Positions 8,311 to 18,031 of a DNA stretch of 64,000 bases are shown piece after piece. The notes under the pieces are model-generated. The model saw only the letters and a list, made by a program, of their open reading frames with translations, made no database searches and was not told where the DNA came from. Positions within the stretch are counted from its first letter, which is position 1. Each line of letters begins with the position of its first letter. Made by a program: the position numbers and the translations under genes. The stretch is from Alkalihalobacterium elongatum (lineage in GTDB: Bacteria > Bacillota > Bacilli > Bacillales > Bacillaceae_F): contig NZ_WMKZ01000017.1 of assembly GCF_019024285.1 (NCBI RefSeq), positions 1 to 64,000 of the forward strand. The letters are read 5' to 3'.

Positions 8311-10578
8311 TTAGTTATGATGTGCCAGTTTTTCGAGGAATTTCCGATTTTCTTTATCCTCAATTGTGGATAAACGTTGTTTTAAAGCTTCAGCTCCCTT
8401 TTCCAAATAAACTTGTAAAGCAGCTTTCAGCTCGTCATTAACATTGACATTCTCTACATATGGGGTCCAGTCAACATAGGTGCGGAACTTAACTGGGTGA
8501 GCTTTCGCCAAATGTTTGATCTGCTCGATATCTGTTCCCAGATACAATTCTAAGGCAAATAAATCAACTACAGCCTCATTCGAGCGATCATTCTGTAACG
8601 CTTTATACTGCCAGTCTCTCGCTTCTTCCCATCTACCTCGCTCTATCAAAGCTTTGACGTGAGTATAGTAATGCCAGTGCGAGTATTGATTATGCCCATT
8701 TGGGGTTTCCAAAGCTTGTTCGTACTTTTTAAACCAGCGATCATATTCCTGCCAATCTTTTTTCTCATACGCTCCTTCTAATAAAGTAAAATAATGTTCT
8801 GGATGCCCAGTCAATTCAGCAAGCCGCTCCATGTAATCAAAATAGGCTGGATTTTCTACGCGATAATGATTAGGTCCAATTTCTTGATAACTAAGAATAG
8901 ATGTAATCATTTTTAATGAATGAATATCTTTAGGGTTTGCTTCTAGATCTTTTTTATATGCTTCCAACGCATCATCTAATCGTTCTTTTAATAGTAATCG
9001 ATCTGCAGCTGTTAATTCCCGGACTTTTAATTGAAAAAATGGAATGTCTCCCACCGTTTCATCATTTAGTCGATGCCCTGCACTTCTTCCGACTTCGACG
9101 CCATTTTCATCGAGGGCCCGGACCGACCATGAAAACGAACCCGCAGGATTAGTTAGTCCTAATAGTTTTTTTGGCTCCAAAAGAACATTCCCCTCTTCAT
9201 CTAAAGTGAAGGTTCGTGATGTTTCAAAATACCAAAGTTCATGAACTGGAACGGTTAATGAATGCGTTTCTATTCCTGAATACGCAGTGTACGTGATGCC
9301 GCCACTTTCCATTGGTACGAAAAACAAAAGTTCATACGTTTGCGCTTCATCGACAGGAACCCACTCAAAAGTGACCTCGTCTTCTACAATCGCTACGTTG
9401 TTCACGGGCTGGACAACATCCATTAATGGTAAAAACGTAATGTCATACGTGAGCTCTGTACCATACTCAATATTTAGCCAATCATACATATCAACAGGCC
9501 ATGAATACCCGTCCACATGAAAATATTGCAGGCCTAAACCAACTTGGTAGCTGTTCGGTACCACATCATGAAACTGATAATACCCATTGTCATCCGTTTG
9601 CGTCACATAGTATTCCATATCCCCATGTGCACTTCGATTGACATTCGATGGATCCCGCAAATACACATAGACGTTTTCAAGCGGTGTTCCGTCTTTTCTT
9701 GTGATACGTCCATCTATTGTTCCAAAGCCCTTTTCTAATTCGCCATCAGCAACCATTTGTTCAATTCTCTTTTTGATCCCAATTAGTGGGTAGTCATTTT
9801 CATCGTAGTACTCGTAACTATCCTCGAATTCCGCCCGCTCCAAGGCAAAGGCTTCTTCCCACTCTTCTATCACCTGGTAAGCTTCTTCTAATTTTTTTTC
9901 ACGAAGCAAAGCTTCTACATATAGCTTTGTCCATTGGTCTGAAAGTCGATAGGTTAGGTCATGGTCTGCAAGACGTTCCATTTCATCTTTTTTTATTTTC
10001 AAAAGGAGATCGATCACTTCTTTCGGTTGCCCGTCTTCTAGGAGGAACTGGGCACGAGTGAGCATAAACTCTTCATTAAAATAATAGGAATGCTGCTGCT
10101 TCCACTCACTTTCTTTTTCATATAAGAATGAAATAGCTGCCTCTAGTCCTTCGGTTTTACGGATATAGTGGGCATATTCATTTACTGCACCTCCATAAGA
10201 CCAATTTGTTTTTGAACCATTTTCAATATAAAAAGAGAGATACGGTGCAGCTTCCTCTAATGTAAAGCCGCTCCAATATTCCTCCGCTCCTTCTCCCATT
10301 GATATGCCTGGGCTAATATAAATCGGATGTCCCGTTCCCCTTGGCCAAGAAGACACGATATATCTACTTATGAGATCTAGCTTTTTTGCTGTCGTTTTTG
10401 AGTTTTCAATTAGCTCAATGATCTCCTGACCAACTTGTGGTTTACTTACTTGAAGCATTCGATCAATTTGGTATTCTTTGACGACAGGTAGGATGATAAA
10501 ATTTAAAAATAAAAACAAGCTGATAAATCCAGCGCTTCCGAATATGAGGTGCTTTCTTTTCATACGAACTTTTTTCAT
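8311..10578 (-). CDS. Large membrane-anchored surface protein: TPR-like, carboxypeptidase-regulatory-like and FN3-like domains
   Basis: A 755-residue protein with an N-terminal membrane anchor (about residues 10-31) and the rest predicted extracellular. An alpha-helical TPR-like part (about 40-265) is followed by a carboxypeptidase regulatory-like beta domain (about 270-350; GTIDGRITRKDGTPLENV and DDNGYYQFHDV). A fibronectin-III-like domain follows (about 370-500; FEWVPVDEAQTYELLFF), then a C-terminal helical repeat region. No catalytic motif is visible. It is the last gene of the sigma / anti-sigma operon, and its ATG overlaps the anti-sigma stop (ATGA), so expression is coupled. Likely the effector of that regulon; its exact role is unknown. 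Confidence 0.72.
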   Translation of the reverse strand: MKKVRMKRKHLIFGSAGFISLFLFLNFIILPVVKEYQIDRMLQVSKPQVGQEIIELIENSKTTAKKLDLISRYIVSSWPRGTGHPIYISPGISMGEGAEEYWSGFTLEEAAPYLSFYIENGSKTNWSYGGAVNEYAHYIRKTEGLEAAISFLYEKESEWKQQHSYYFNEEFMLTRAQFLLEDGQPKEVIDLLLKIKKDEMERLADHDLTYRLSDQWTKLYVEALLREKKLEEAYQVIEEWEEAFALERAEFEDSYEYYDENDYPLIGIKKRIEQMVADGELEKGFGTIDGRITRKDGTPLENVYVYLRDPSNVNRSAHGDMEYYVTQTDDNGYYQFHDVVPNSYQVGLGLQYFHVDGYSWPVDMYDWLNIEYGTELTYDITFLPLMDVVQPVNNVAIVEDEVTFEWVPVDEAQTYELLFFVPMESGGITYTAYSGIETHSLTVPVHELWYFETSRTFTLDEEGNVLLEPKKLLGLTNPAGSFSWSVRALDENGVEVGRSAGHRLNDETVGDIPFFQLKVRELTAADRLLLKERLDDALEAYKKDLEANPKDIHSLKMITSILSYQEIGPNHYRVENPAYFDYMERLAELTGHPEHYFTLLEGAYEKKDWQEYDRWFKKYEQALETPNGHNQYSHWHYYTHVKALIERGRWEEARDWQYKALQNDRSNEAVVDLFALELYLGTDIEQIKHLAKAHPVKFRTYVDWTPYVENVNVNDELKAALQVYLEKGAEALKQRLSTIEDKENRKFLEKLAHHN

Positions 10579-10886
10579 TTGTCCCCCAGCCTCTCCTCAA
10601 TCATTTCACTCCAGTAAATACTGCCTTTTAAATTCACCAACTCTCCTTTTTGGTCTGCAGAGTCGTTGATGGATACGAACGGTAATGTCACTAGTAAAAG
10701 AGCACCACAAACGGTCGCAGATACAGGCAGCAGTGATACTTCTATGTCTTTATTGAGCCAGCGAGAGACCCGTTCACTCCAGGTTTTGGGGTGAGTTCGC
10801 TTGATGACAGCCTCTGTGTTTTGGAAAGTATGAGCATTTAGCTCTTGCTCTAATTTCTGATGTAATTTTTCACGATTATCGTTCAT
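10575..10886 (-). CDS. Probable membrane anti-sigma factor
   Basis: A 103-residue protein with a cytoplasmic N-terminal part, one membrane segment (SLLPVSATVCGALLLVTLPF, about residues 53-73) and a short extracytoplasmic tail. It is encoded directly after an ECF sigma gene and overlaps it by 11 bp, the classical sigma/anti-sigma arrangement. The zinc-binding HxxxCxxC motif of ZAS anti-sigma factors is absent, so the call rests on context and topology. The ATG at 10886 is preferred to a GTG three codons upstream. Confidence 0.6.
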   Translation of the reverse strand: MNDNREKLHQKLEQELNAHTFQNTEAVIKRTHPKTWSERVSRWLNKDIEVSLLPVSATVCGALLLVTLPFVSINDSADQKGELVNLKGSIYWSEMIEERLGDK

Positions 10887-11421
10887 AACGTTCACGCTCC
10901 AGCCGTTCTTTTAATAGCTTTCTTCCGCGATACAGATTGCTTTTCACGGTGTTTTCTTTCATCCCTAGCAGTTCGCTAATTTCTGAAATGTGATAATTTG
11001 AAAAGTAAAATAACGTAAGCACTTCGCGGTATTGATAGTCAAGCGCTTGCAGGTGCTGGGCTAGCTCTTCATCTCCCTCAAGCTGAATGACAATATCTTC
11101 TGTGGTTGTAAGGTCGATGGCGTCAATGTCTTCCTCATCCCGCTTTCTTAAGAAAATATGGCGAAAGTTCCATCTTCTGAGTCGCCTGCGGCAGAGGTTG
11201 ATCGTAATTGAGGTCATCCAGCTTTTTAGTTTACTATCATCTTGCAGCGTATCGATTTTTTCATAGGCCGTGACAAACATGTCCTGCACAACCTCTTCTG
11301 CTTCATAACGATCTTTTAGTAAAAGAAGAGCCACTCTAAAAAAGTAATCCCCATACAACTGCATGAGCTCCCGCAGCCCCTCTTCTTCCTTATTTTTTAA
11401 ACGCCGTACTATTTCGTCCAT
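10876..11421 (-). CDS. ECF-family RNA polymerase sigma factor
   Basis: Group 4 sigma factor of 181 residues. Region 2 (YGDYFFRVALLLLKDRYEAE, then EEVVQDMFVTAYEKID) and region 4 (YQYREVLTLFYFSNYHISEI with the helix-turn-helix LLGMKENTVKSNLYRGRKLL) are both complete. The ATG at 11421 has GAGAGGT upstream; an earlier start at 11454 would add 11 non-homologous residues. It heads a three-gene operon with the anti-sigma and the large surface protein, so it probably responds to an envelope signal. I could not define its target promoter. Confidence 0.9.
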   Translation of the reverse strand: MDEIVRRLKNKEEEGLRELMQLYGDYFFRVALLLLKDRYEAEEVVQDMFVTAYEKIDTLQDDSKLKSWMTSITINLCRRRLRRWNFRHIFLRKRDEEDIDAIDLTTTEDIVIQLEGDEELAQHLQALDYQYREVLTLFYFSNYHISEISELLGMKENTVKSNLYRGRKLLKERLERERYER

Positions 11422-11543
11422 GTGACCTCTCCCATTTTCCCAACATCGTTCCAACTACTATCTCTAGCGTATCTATACATTAGTGCCAGCTCAAGACGAA
11501 AAGGTTGCAAAAAAGAAAAAAAAGTAAAAAAATAAAATGAAAA

Positions 11544-11587
11544 ATGGTGCCAGGCACCTTTAGCGGACTAAAGGTGCCTGGCACCAT
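11544..11587. repeat. REP-like palindrome, copy 2
   Basis: Perfect 20-bp arms (ATGGTGCCAGGCACCTTTAG and its complement) around a CGGA loop, just past the lipoprotein stop. The loop-proximal sequence TTTAGCGGACTAAA is identical to the copy at 13947. Confidence 0.9.
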
Positions 11588-11597
11588 AATTATTAAT

Positions 11598-12449
11598 TTA
11601 CCATTCAATATGAAATTGAAATTCTTCAATTGAAATATCCCAGTTATCTGATGCACCATCTAAGTATAGCGTTAATTCTTTGTTACTCTCAAAATCTAGG
11701 CGTGCAAACGATAGAATTCCTTCTGAAACAACACCAGGGCGTATATCTGATTGTAATTCAGAATAATTTGCCTCCCAATTATATTCAGTATCGTACTGCT
11801 TTCCACCTTGAACCACTTTTGCACTATGAGACCAGAAACTAATAGAGTCATTAGATTCATTTTTTATTGATACATAGATACGAGTATCCTTTTCTCCAAA
11901 CTCTACCTTTTCCACTTCTATACTATAACCTGATTGGCTTTGTTCTTGATTTACAATTACTTCATGAAGAGTTGGAGAAACAGCCGTAATGTAGTCTACC
12001 ACTTCATAATTGTTTGCCTTAATTAATGGAGCCGTAAGTTGAGCCCCAAATGCATTTTCACCTTTAAATTCATCAATAACTTCCCCTAGGATTTTTATGT
12101 AATCTTCATCAGTGACAACTAAATTAGGGTCTGGAATGTGAACGATTGTGTTATGGTCATTTTTTTCTGGATCAGCCCAAATTTGTAAGTAGGTCGCATC
12201 AGAATCCTTCTCAACTACAAAAACTCTACCTATATACTCAACTTTCGATCCTTTAAACTGAGCTGGACTACTTAACATTTGAACAAACTCCTGTTCACTA
12301 AGAAGGTCTTCACTTTCAGTTTTTTCTTCTTCATTTGTAATTAAATCCTCTTCACTGCCTTCTCTATCAACTGGTGTACTTGTTTCCTCCCCACATGCTG
12401 TTAATACCAACATCAATACTACTAAAATAGCTAAAACCGACTTACTCAT
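11598..12449 (-). CDS. Lipoprotein with OB-fold-like and DUF4352-like domains
   Basis: A 283-residue surface lipoprotein with lipobox LTAC at about residue 19. After an acidic linker, an OB-fold-like segment (about 55-140; EFVQMLSSPAQFKGSKVEYIG, with QIWADPE) is followed by a beta-sandwich resembling DUF4352 (about 160-283; VIVNQEQSQSGYSIEVEKVE and IKNESNDS). Such proteins are common in Bacillus and mostly uncharacterised. The RBS GGAGGGG sits 5 nt before the ATG. It is flanked on both sides by REP-like palindromes, so it is probably monocistronic. Confidence 0.75.
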   Translation of the reverse strand: MSKSVLAILVVLMLVLTACGEETSTPVDREGSEEDLITNEEEKTESEDLLSEQEFVQMLSSPAQFKGSKVEYIGRVFVVEKDSDATYLQIWADPEKNDHNTIVHIPDPNLVVTDEDYIKILGEVIDEFKGENAFGAQLTAPLIKANNYEVVDYITAVSPTLHEVIVNQEQSQSGYSIEVEKVEFGEKDTRIYVSIKNESNDSISFWSHSAKVVQGGKQYDTEYNWEANYSELQSDIRPGVVSEGILSFARLDFESNKELTLYLDGASDNWDISIEEFQFHIEW

Positions 12450-12566
12450 TTTATCCCCTCCACGTTTACTTTATTTTCCACAAAATCATACCACAAAAAG
12501 GACTTTAGTATTGAGCCTTTTCTAACAAATTTGGTAATTTTACTGACTTAGAAAAAAAAGAGGTGA

Positions 12567-12610
12567 AAGAGGAGTGCCAGGCACCTTCTATGGTGCCTGG
12601 CACTCCTCTT
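12567..12610. repeat. REP-like palindrome, copy 3
   Basis: Perfect 19-bp arms (AAGAGGAGTGCCAGGCACC and its complement) around a TTCTAT loop, lying between the HD-GYP gene and the lipoprotein gene. Confidence 0.9.
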
Positions 12611-12638
12611 TACTGAGCTATCCATTTTACCCTTGTAT

Positions 12639-13745
12639 TTACAACAATGCTTCAGCCTCAACAATTTCCATGCATAAGTGATCTTTGGAGGATAGGTCGA
12701 TTTCATATGGGGTTACCACTTGCTGCTCCTCATCTCGAGTTACTCGTATGATCGGCCTTCCAGCCGATTTAAAATTATAATCTGAAACAATTCCTTTTCT
12801 ACCGTCATTTAATGTAACTGTCACACCTTGAGGATAAACAGCAATCGAATCCTTAAACAACTGGACCTGCTTTATTTCAAATTGTGTTCCGCTTCCAGCA
12901 TATAGAATTTCTAATGCACGATGAGGTAGCATCGCTGGGCGGTACACTCGATGACTTGTAAGGGCATCAAATACATCTGCTACACTTAAAATTTTTGCGT
13001 ATTGATGGATTTCATCTCCCTTTAGCCCTCTAGGGTACCCTCGCCCATCTAGCCTTTCATGGTGTTGAAGTGCACAATGGGAGACAGGCAATGGAATTTC
13101 ATGAAACTTTCTTAAAATATCAAACCCTAACTCACAATGAGTTTTAATTTGATCATATTCTTCATTTGTTAATTTGTCAGGTTTATTAATGACTTCAGGA
13201 GGAATGTACATCTTGCCTAAATCATGAAGTAAAGCTCCAAGACCAATTTCTTCAATTTTCTTAATTGGTAAGCCGTTAGCTATAGCTAATTGACACGAAT
13301 ATATCGCGACATTGGCACAATGCGAATATAAATAATTGTCATGAACTTTAGCCGTCGCTAATAAGTTTAAGGCGACTCGGTTTTTTGATAAGCAGTCCAG
13401 GATATCTTTGAAAACCTTTTGAAAACTCCGTACCGCCCGACCCGTTTGCATCATCCTTTGCGGAATGGACTCATTTCCTTTCCTATCAACAAGTGAATTT
13501 AACCCCTCCGTTATTACACTTACAGCTTCAGCACGTAACTCTGCTGGGATCGATTCAATGATTTCAATTCCTTCAGACTCGTCATCATCTATGTAAATTG
13601 TAAAAATCCGATATCTTTTAAGCCCTGCTAGTAAACTACTAGTAAGCTCTGTCCCTTTACACAACAAGACCTTACCGTTTTCATCCCGAATCGTTTTACC
13701 TAACTTCATTCCAGGCTGACATCTTTCTACTGTAATTAAGCGCAT
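12639..13745 (-). CDS. HD-GYP domain phosphodiesterase (cyclic dinucleotide hydrolase)
   Basis: A 368-residue cytoplasmic protein. A less conserved N-terminal part precedes an HD-GYP domain (about residues 145-310). Visible signatures are LLHDLGK, the ILRKFHEIPLPVSHCALQHHE stretch, HHERLDGRGYP and ILSVADVFDALTS, with all metal-binding His/Asp residues present. A PilZ-like or beta-rich tail follows (QGVTVTLNDGRKGIVSDYNF). The family hydrolyses c-di-GMP or related cyclic dinucleotides. The ATG at 13745 has GGGGGG 6 nt upstream; the GTG five codons earlier overlaps that RBS. Proximity to motility genes fits, but there is no direct link. Confidence 0.87.
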   Translation of the reverse strand: MRLITVERCQPGMKLGKTIRDENGKVLLCKGTELTSSLLAGLKRYRIFTIYIDDDESEGIEIIESIPAELRAEAVSVITEGLNSLVDRKGNESIPQRMMQTGRAVRSFQKVFKDILDCLSKNRVALNLLATAKVHDNYLYSHCANVAIYSCQLAIANGLPIKKIEEIGLGALLHDLGKMYIPPEVINKPDKLTNEEYDQIKTHCELGFDILRKFHEIPLPVSHCALQHHERLDGRGYPRGLKGDEIHQYAKILSVADVFDALTSHRVYRPAMLPHRALEILYAGSGTQFEIKQVQLFKDSIAVYPQGVTVTLNDGRKGIVSDYNFKSAGRPIIRVTRDEEQQVVTPYEIDLSSKDHLCMEIVEAEALL

Positions 13746-13946
13746 TTCTGTCCCCCCCACTGATGCTACGAATAGTTGCTATCAAGAAAAATCTATGTAT
13801 CTAACGAATTCATTCTTTTTACTTATACATTCATAAGTCCTATCTTGAAACCCCAAAAATTAGCTTCATTACCTTCATATGCTAATAGACACAATTCTAT
13901 TTTACTATTAAATCCATGTTAATTCGACAAACTTTTACAAATAAAA

Positions 13947-13990
13947 ATGGTGTCAGGCACCTTTAGCGGACTAAAGGTGCCTGACACCAT
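13947..13990. repeat. REP-like palindrome, copy 4 (compensatory variant)
   Basis: Same 44-bp form as the copy at 11544, with one base changed in each arm: GTGTCAGGC pairs with GCCTGACAC in place of GTGCCAGGC with GCCTGGCAC. The double change keeps the stem fully paired. It lies 12 bp past the prfB stop. Confidence 0.9.
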
Positions 13991-14001
13991 ATAATAATCT
14001 C

Positions 14002-15100
14002 TTACATCATCGAGCGCAGGTAAGCGTCGATGAAGCCATCGAGTTCGCCGTCCATAACGGCATTTGTGTTTCCGATTTCGAAGTTTGTACGGTGGTCTTT
14101 TACTAAGCTATACGGGTGGAAGACGTACGAACGGATTTGACTCCCCCAGCCGATGTCCTTTTGCTCTCCACGAATTTCCGCTAGCTCTGCTTGCTGCTCT
14201 TCGATTTTTAATTGATAGAGCTTCGCCATGAGCATTTTCATCGCGCGCTCACGGTTCTTAATTTGCGAACGTTCGGTTTGGCACGTAACGACCGTATTCG
14301 TTGGTACGTGTGTAATACGTACTGCTGAATCCGTTGTATTAATGTGCTGTCCACCCGCACCACTCGCACGGTACGTGTCGATTTTCAATTCTTCAGGTGA
14401 TACGTCGATTTCGACGTTATCATCAAGCTCTGGCATGACTTCACACGAAACGAATGAAGTATGTCTTCTGCCTGAAGAGTCAAACGGTGAAATACGTACG
14501 AGACGGTGTACACCTTTTTCCGCTTTTAAATAGCCATACGCATTGTGACCTTTAATTAATAGCGTTACACTCTTTACGCCCGCTTCCTCACCAGGTAAGT
14601 AGTCGAGAGTTTCGACTTTAAAGCCTTTTTTCTCGGCCCAGCGCGTGTACATGCGTAGCAACATCGAAGCCCAGTCTTGAGACTCGGTTCCACCTGCACC
14701 TGGGTGCAATTCTAAAATTGCATTATTTTTATCATATGGTTCACTTAATAGTAGCTGGAGCTCATACTCATTTAATGCTTTCGCTAAACTCGTAACGCCC
14801 TCATCCAGCTCTTCCATAAACGACTCGTCGCCTTCTTCTTTTACAAGTTCATATGTGACTTCAAGGTCATCGTACTTTTCTTGCAGCTCTTTATACGTAT
14901 TGACCATATCTTTCAGAGCATTGGATTCATTAATGATTTGCTGCGCCGTATCTTGATCATTCCAAAAATTAGGCTCAGCCATGCGCTCATCAAGCTCTTC
15001 CATTCGAGTCTCTTTCACTTCTAAGTCAAAGAGACCCCCTAAAGTCCGCTAATCGCTTAGCCATTGTTGACAATTCTTGCTTTACTTCTGTTAAATCCAT
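14002..15100 (-). CDS. prfB: Peptide chain release factor 2, with programmed +1 frameshift
   Basis: Release factor for UAA and UGA. It carries the RF2-specific SPF anticodon-like motif ([12 protein letters not shown]) and the catalytic GGQ ([13 protein letters not shown]). Translation starts at ATG 15100 ([20 protein letters not shown]). It meets an in-frame TGA at 15026-15028 after 24 codons, preceded by AGGGGGTCTCTT, and continues in the +1 frame as [12 protein letters not shown]. The SD-like AGGGGG, the slippery CTT and TGA-C are the canonical autoregulatory shift site: low RF2 favours the shift. A naive single-frame reading would wrongly start the gene near 15018. It precedes secA, as in B. 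subtilis reading in the opposite order. Confidence 0.97.
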
Positions 15101-15184
15101 CCTATCCTTCACCTCATTAAGTAATTACGAACTAAAAAATTTTCACGAACCTTATTACTATATGCAACACGACTGAAAATTGAG

Positions 15185-15216
15185 TGCAAAGAAGCAGATG
15201 CAATTCGCATCTGCTC
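15185..15216 (-). terminator. Putative terminator of secA
   Basis: A 9-bp stem AGCAGATGC/GCATCTGCT with a 5-nt loop lies 9 bp past the secA stop. Only a short T-run follows on the minus strand, so some read-through into prfB is likely. Confidence 0.6.
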
Positions 15217-15224
15217 CGTATCAC

Positions 15225-17747
15225 TTACAATCTACCGCAGCACTGCTTATATTTCTTACCGCTACCGCACGGGCAAGCGTCATTACGTCCAACTGTATTA
15301 TTATTTCGAACTGGCATCTTCTTCTCTTTGCTGCCTTCACCAGCTGCTGCACTCATATGCACAGCTTTTCCTTCAGCCACTTCTTTACGCTCAAGGTTTT
15401 GTTCAACTTGTGCTTTCATGATGTACATCGCGACTTCATCTTCAATCGAAGCAACCATTTGCTCGAACATTTCAAAGCCTTCAAACTTGTACTCACGAAG
15501 TGGATCATTTTGACCATAAGCACGTAAATGAATACCTTGACGCAGTTGATCCATTTGGTCAATATGATTCATCCACTTGCGGTCAACCGAACGCAGCATG
15601 ATAACTTTTTCAAATTCACGCATATGCTCGCTCGTGAATTGCTCTTCTTTTTGGTCGTAAGCCGCTTTTACTTTTTCTAAAATAAGCTCTTCCATCTCTT
15701 CAGGATCAAGACCTTTCAAGTCTTTTTCCGTGATTTCACCTTCTGGTAAAAGCATCATTTTTATAAAATTTTCAATGGCTACGATGTCCCAATCCTCTGG
15801 AACTTCAGATTCTGGCGTATGAAGAGCCACATTGCGTTTTACAACAGATTCAATCATTTTTTCAACAATCGCACGGAGGTTATCTGACTCAAGTACTTCC
15901 ATACGTTGCTTATAAATGATTTCACGTTGCTCTCGCATTACATCATCATATTGTAAAATCTGTTTACGCGCATCGAAGTTGTTTCCTTCTACTCGCTTCT
16001 GAGCCTGCTCTACCGCACGGCTAACTAGTTTACTTTCAATTGGTTGGTCTTCTTCTAAGCCAAGTCGGTCCATCATCGTTTTCATATTATCGGAACCGAA
16101 ACGACGCATGAGCTCGTCTTCCATTGATAAATAGAACTGTGATGTACCTGGGTCTCCTTGACGACCTGAACGACCACGTAACTGATTATCGATACGGCGT
16201 GATTCGTGACGCTCTGTACCAAGAACAAATAATCCGCCTAGTTCTTTTACTGCATCGCCAAGCTTGATGTCTGTACCACGACCTGCCATGTTCGTCGCAA
16301 TCGTAACGGCACCTTTTTGACCTGCTCTTTCAATGATTTCTGCCTCACTGAAGTGGTTTTTTGCATTTAAAACGTGGTGTGGAACTCGCTTTTTCTTTAA
16401 AAGATTCGAGACAAGCTCTGACGTTTCAACACTTACTGTACCAACAAGCACAGGCTGACCTTTTTTATGAAGTTCTTCAATTTGGCTAACAACCGCATTG
16501 AACTTCGCTTGCATCGTTTTATAAATTAAATCTGGACGATCATCACGAGCAATCGGCTTATTCGTCGGTATACTCATAACGTCCATGCCGTATACTTGCT
16601 GGAACTCTTCTTCTTCCGTTTTCGCCGTACCTGTCATCCCCGCTAACTTTGAATAACGACGGAAATAGTTCTGGAACGTGATCGAAGCAAGCGTCATACT
16701 TTCGCGTTGGATCTCTAGACCTTCCTTCGCCTCAATCGCTTGGTGAAGCCCGTCACTATAACGACGACCTTTCATAAGACGTCCAGTAAATTGGTCAACG
16801 ATAACGATTTCACCATCATCCACAACATAATCGCCGTCACGGTGCATCACAACGTGTGCTTTTAACGCCTGATTGATGTGGTGATTAAGTGAAACATATT
16901 TTTGGTCAAAAAGGTTATCAATATTAAAGCCTTTTTCCGCCTTATTAACCCCTTCTTCCGTTAAAAGAACGGTCTTTGTTTTTTCATCGACTGTATAGTC
17001 ATCTTCATTACGAAGAGACCGAACAAATGCATTCGCTTGGATATAAAGGTTTGTTGAGCGTTCCACTGAACCTGAAATGATAAGCGGTGTTCTCGCTTCA
17101 TCAACTAAAATGGAGTCAACCTCATCGATTACAGCAAAATGAAGCGGGCGTTGAACCATTTGGTTTTTATAAAGCACCATGTTATCACGGAGATAGTCGA
17201 AACCGTACTCATTGTTCGTACCGTACGTAATGTCAGCTGCATACGCTTCTTGCTTTTCTTCTTTTGAAAGGCCACTAACGTTTAAACCTACTGTTAGACC
17301 TAAAAATTCATACAGCTCTCTCATGATTTCGCAGTCACGACGAGCTAGGTATTCGTTGACTGTAACAACATGAACACCTTTTCCAGTTAACGCGTTTAAA
17401 TAAACAGGTAGGGTTCCAACGAGTGTTTTACCTTCCCCTGTTTTCATCTCCGCGATATTCCCATTATGTAAAACAATTGCACCTAAAAGCTGTACTCGGA
17501 ACGGACGCATTTTTAATACACGTTCAGAAGCTTCACGTACAACCGCATACGCTTCAGGTAATAATTTATCTAAAGATTCCCCGTTATTGTAACGATTTTT
17601 AAATTCTTCTGTTTTCGCACGCAACCCATCATCCGATAGTTTCTTTGTATCATCAGCTAACGCTTCAATCGCATCAACGATTTTTTCATATTTCTTCAGC
17701 TGTCGTTGACTCGGATCACCAATTACTTTTTTCAATAATCCCATCAT
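15225..17747 (-). CDS. secA: Preprotein translocase ATPase SecA
   Basis: Motor ATPase of the Sec translocon. Its 840 residues match B. subtilis SecA (841). Seen: Walker A MKTGEGKT (about residue 100), DEAD-like box VIDEVDSIL (about 207), the helicase motif [12 protein letters not shown], the conserved [10 protein letters not shown], and a C-terminal zinc finger [13 protein letters not shown] preceded by the linker. Two Met codons open the ORF, and either may be used. Gene order secA-prfB downstream of hpf is conserved in Bacillus. Confidence 0.98.
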   Translation of the reverse strand: MMGLLKKVIGDPSQRQLKKYEKIVDAIEALADDTKKLSDDGLRAKTEEFKNRYNNGESLDKLLPEAYAVVREASERVLKMRPFRVQLLGAIVLHNGNIAEMKTGEGKTLVGTLPVYLNALTGKGVHVVTVNEYLARRDCEIMRELYEFLGLTVGLNVSGLSKEEKQEAYAADITYGTNNEYGFDYLRDNMVLYKNQMVQRPLHFAVIDEVDSILVDEARTPLIISGSVERSTNLYIQANAFVRSLRNEDDYTVDEKTKTVLLTEEGVNKAEKGFNIDNLFDQKYVSLNHHINQALKAHVVMHRDGDYVVDDGEIVIVDQFTGRLMKGRRYSDGLHQAIEAKEGLEIQRESMTLASITFQNYFRRYSKLAGMTGTAKTEEEEFQQVYGMDVMSIPTNKPIARDDRPDLIYKTMQAKFNAVVSQIEELHKKGQPVLVGTVSVETSELVSNLLKKKRVPHHVLNAKNHFSEAEIIERAGQKGAVTIATNMAGRGTDIKLGDAVKELGGLFVLGTERHESRRIDNQLRGRSGRQGDPGTSQFYLSMEDELMRRFGSDNMKTMMDRLGLEEDQPIESKLVSRAVEQAQKRVEGNNFDARKQILQYDDVMREQREIIYKQRMEVLESDNLRAIVEKMIESVVKRNVALHTPESEVPEDWDIVAIENFIKMMLLPEGEITEKDLKGLDPEEMEELILEKVKAAYDQKEEQFTSEHMREFEKVIMLRSVDRKWMNHIDQMDQLRQGIHLRAYGQNDPLREYKFEGFEMFEQMVASIEDEVAMYIMKAQVEQNLERKEVAEGKAVHMSAAAGEGSKEKKMPVRNNNTVGRNDACPCGSGKKYKQCCGRL

Positions 17748-17950
17748 AGTAATTCTCGTCCTCTCTTCCTCTCATTTCAACGAATGGTAAAGGATGGTTG
17801 TATCCTATCGACCAACTCTACACACTTAAACTCAATTTTATCAGTTTGCACCTTGACTTACAAGACAACCCGCTTTTTGCACAGTTTAAACTACTTCGAT
17901 GTGCACAAAACGAAACCCTTTATTTTTTTGCAGAAGAAGAGGTTGGTGTT

Positions 17951-17968
17951 ACAGGTGCCTGGCACCAC
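17951..17968. repeat. Half copy of the GGTGCCAGGCACC palindrome
   Basis: A single GGTGCCTGGCACC core between secA and hpf, without a paired second arm. Confidence 0.6.
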
Positions 17969-17975
17969 GTCCACA

Positions 17976-18015
17976 ACGCAAAAAAGAGTACAGCTAGTAA
18001 GTAGCTGTACTCTTT
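17976..18015 (-). terminator. Terminator of hpf
   Basis: A 13-bp stem (AAAGAGTACAGCT/AGCTGTACTCTTT, 17983-17995 and 18003-18015) is followed on the minus strand by a run of T. This is a strong intrinsic terminator 16 bp past the hpf stop. Confidence 0.9.
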
Positions 18016-18031
18016 CTTCTTTATTTCAGGA

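Noticed and set aside
13761-13946. c-di-GMP riboswitch ahead of the HD-GYP gene
   Set aside because: None of the GEMM core motifs are present.
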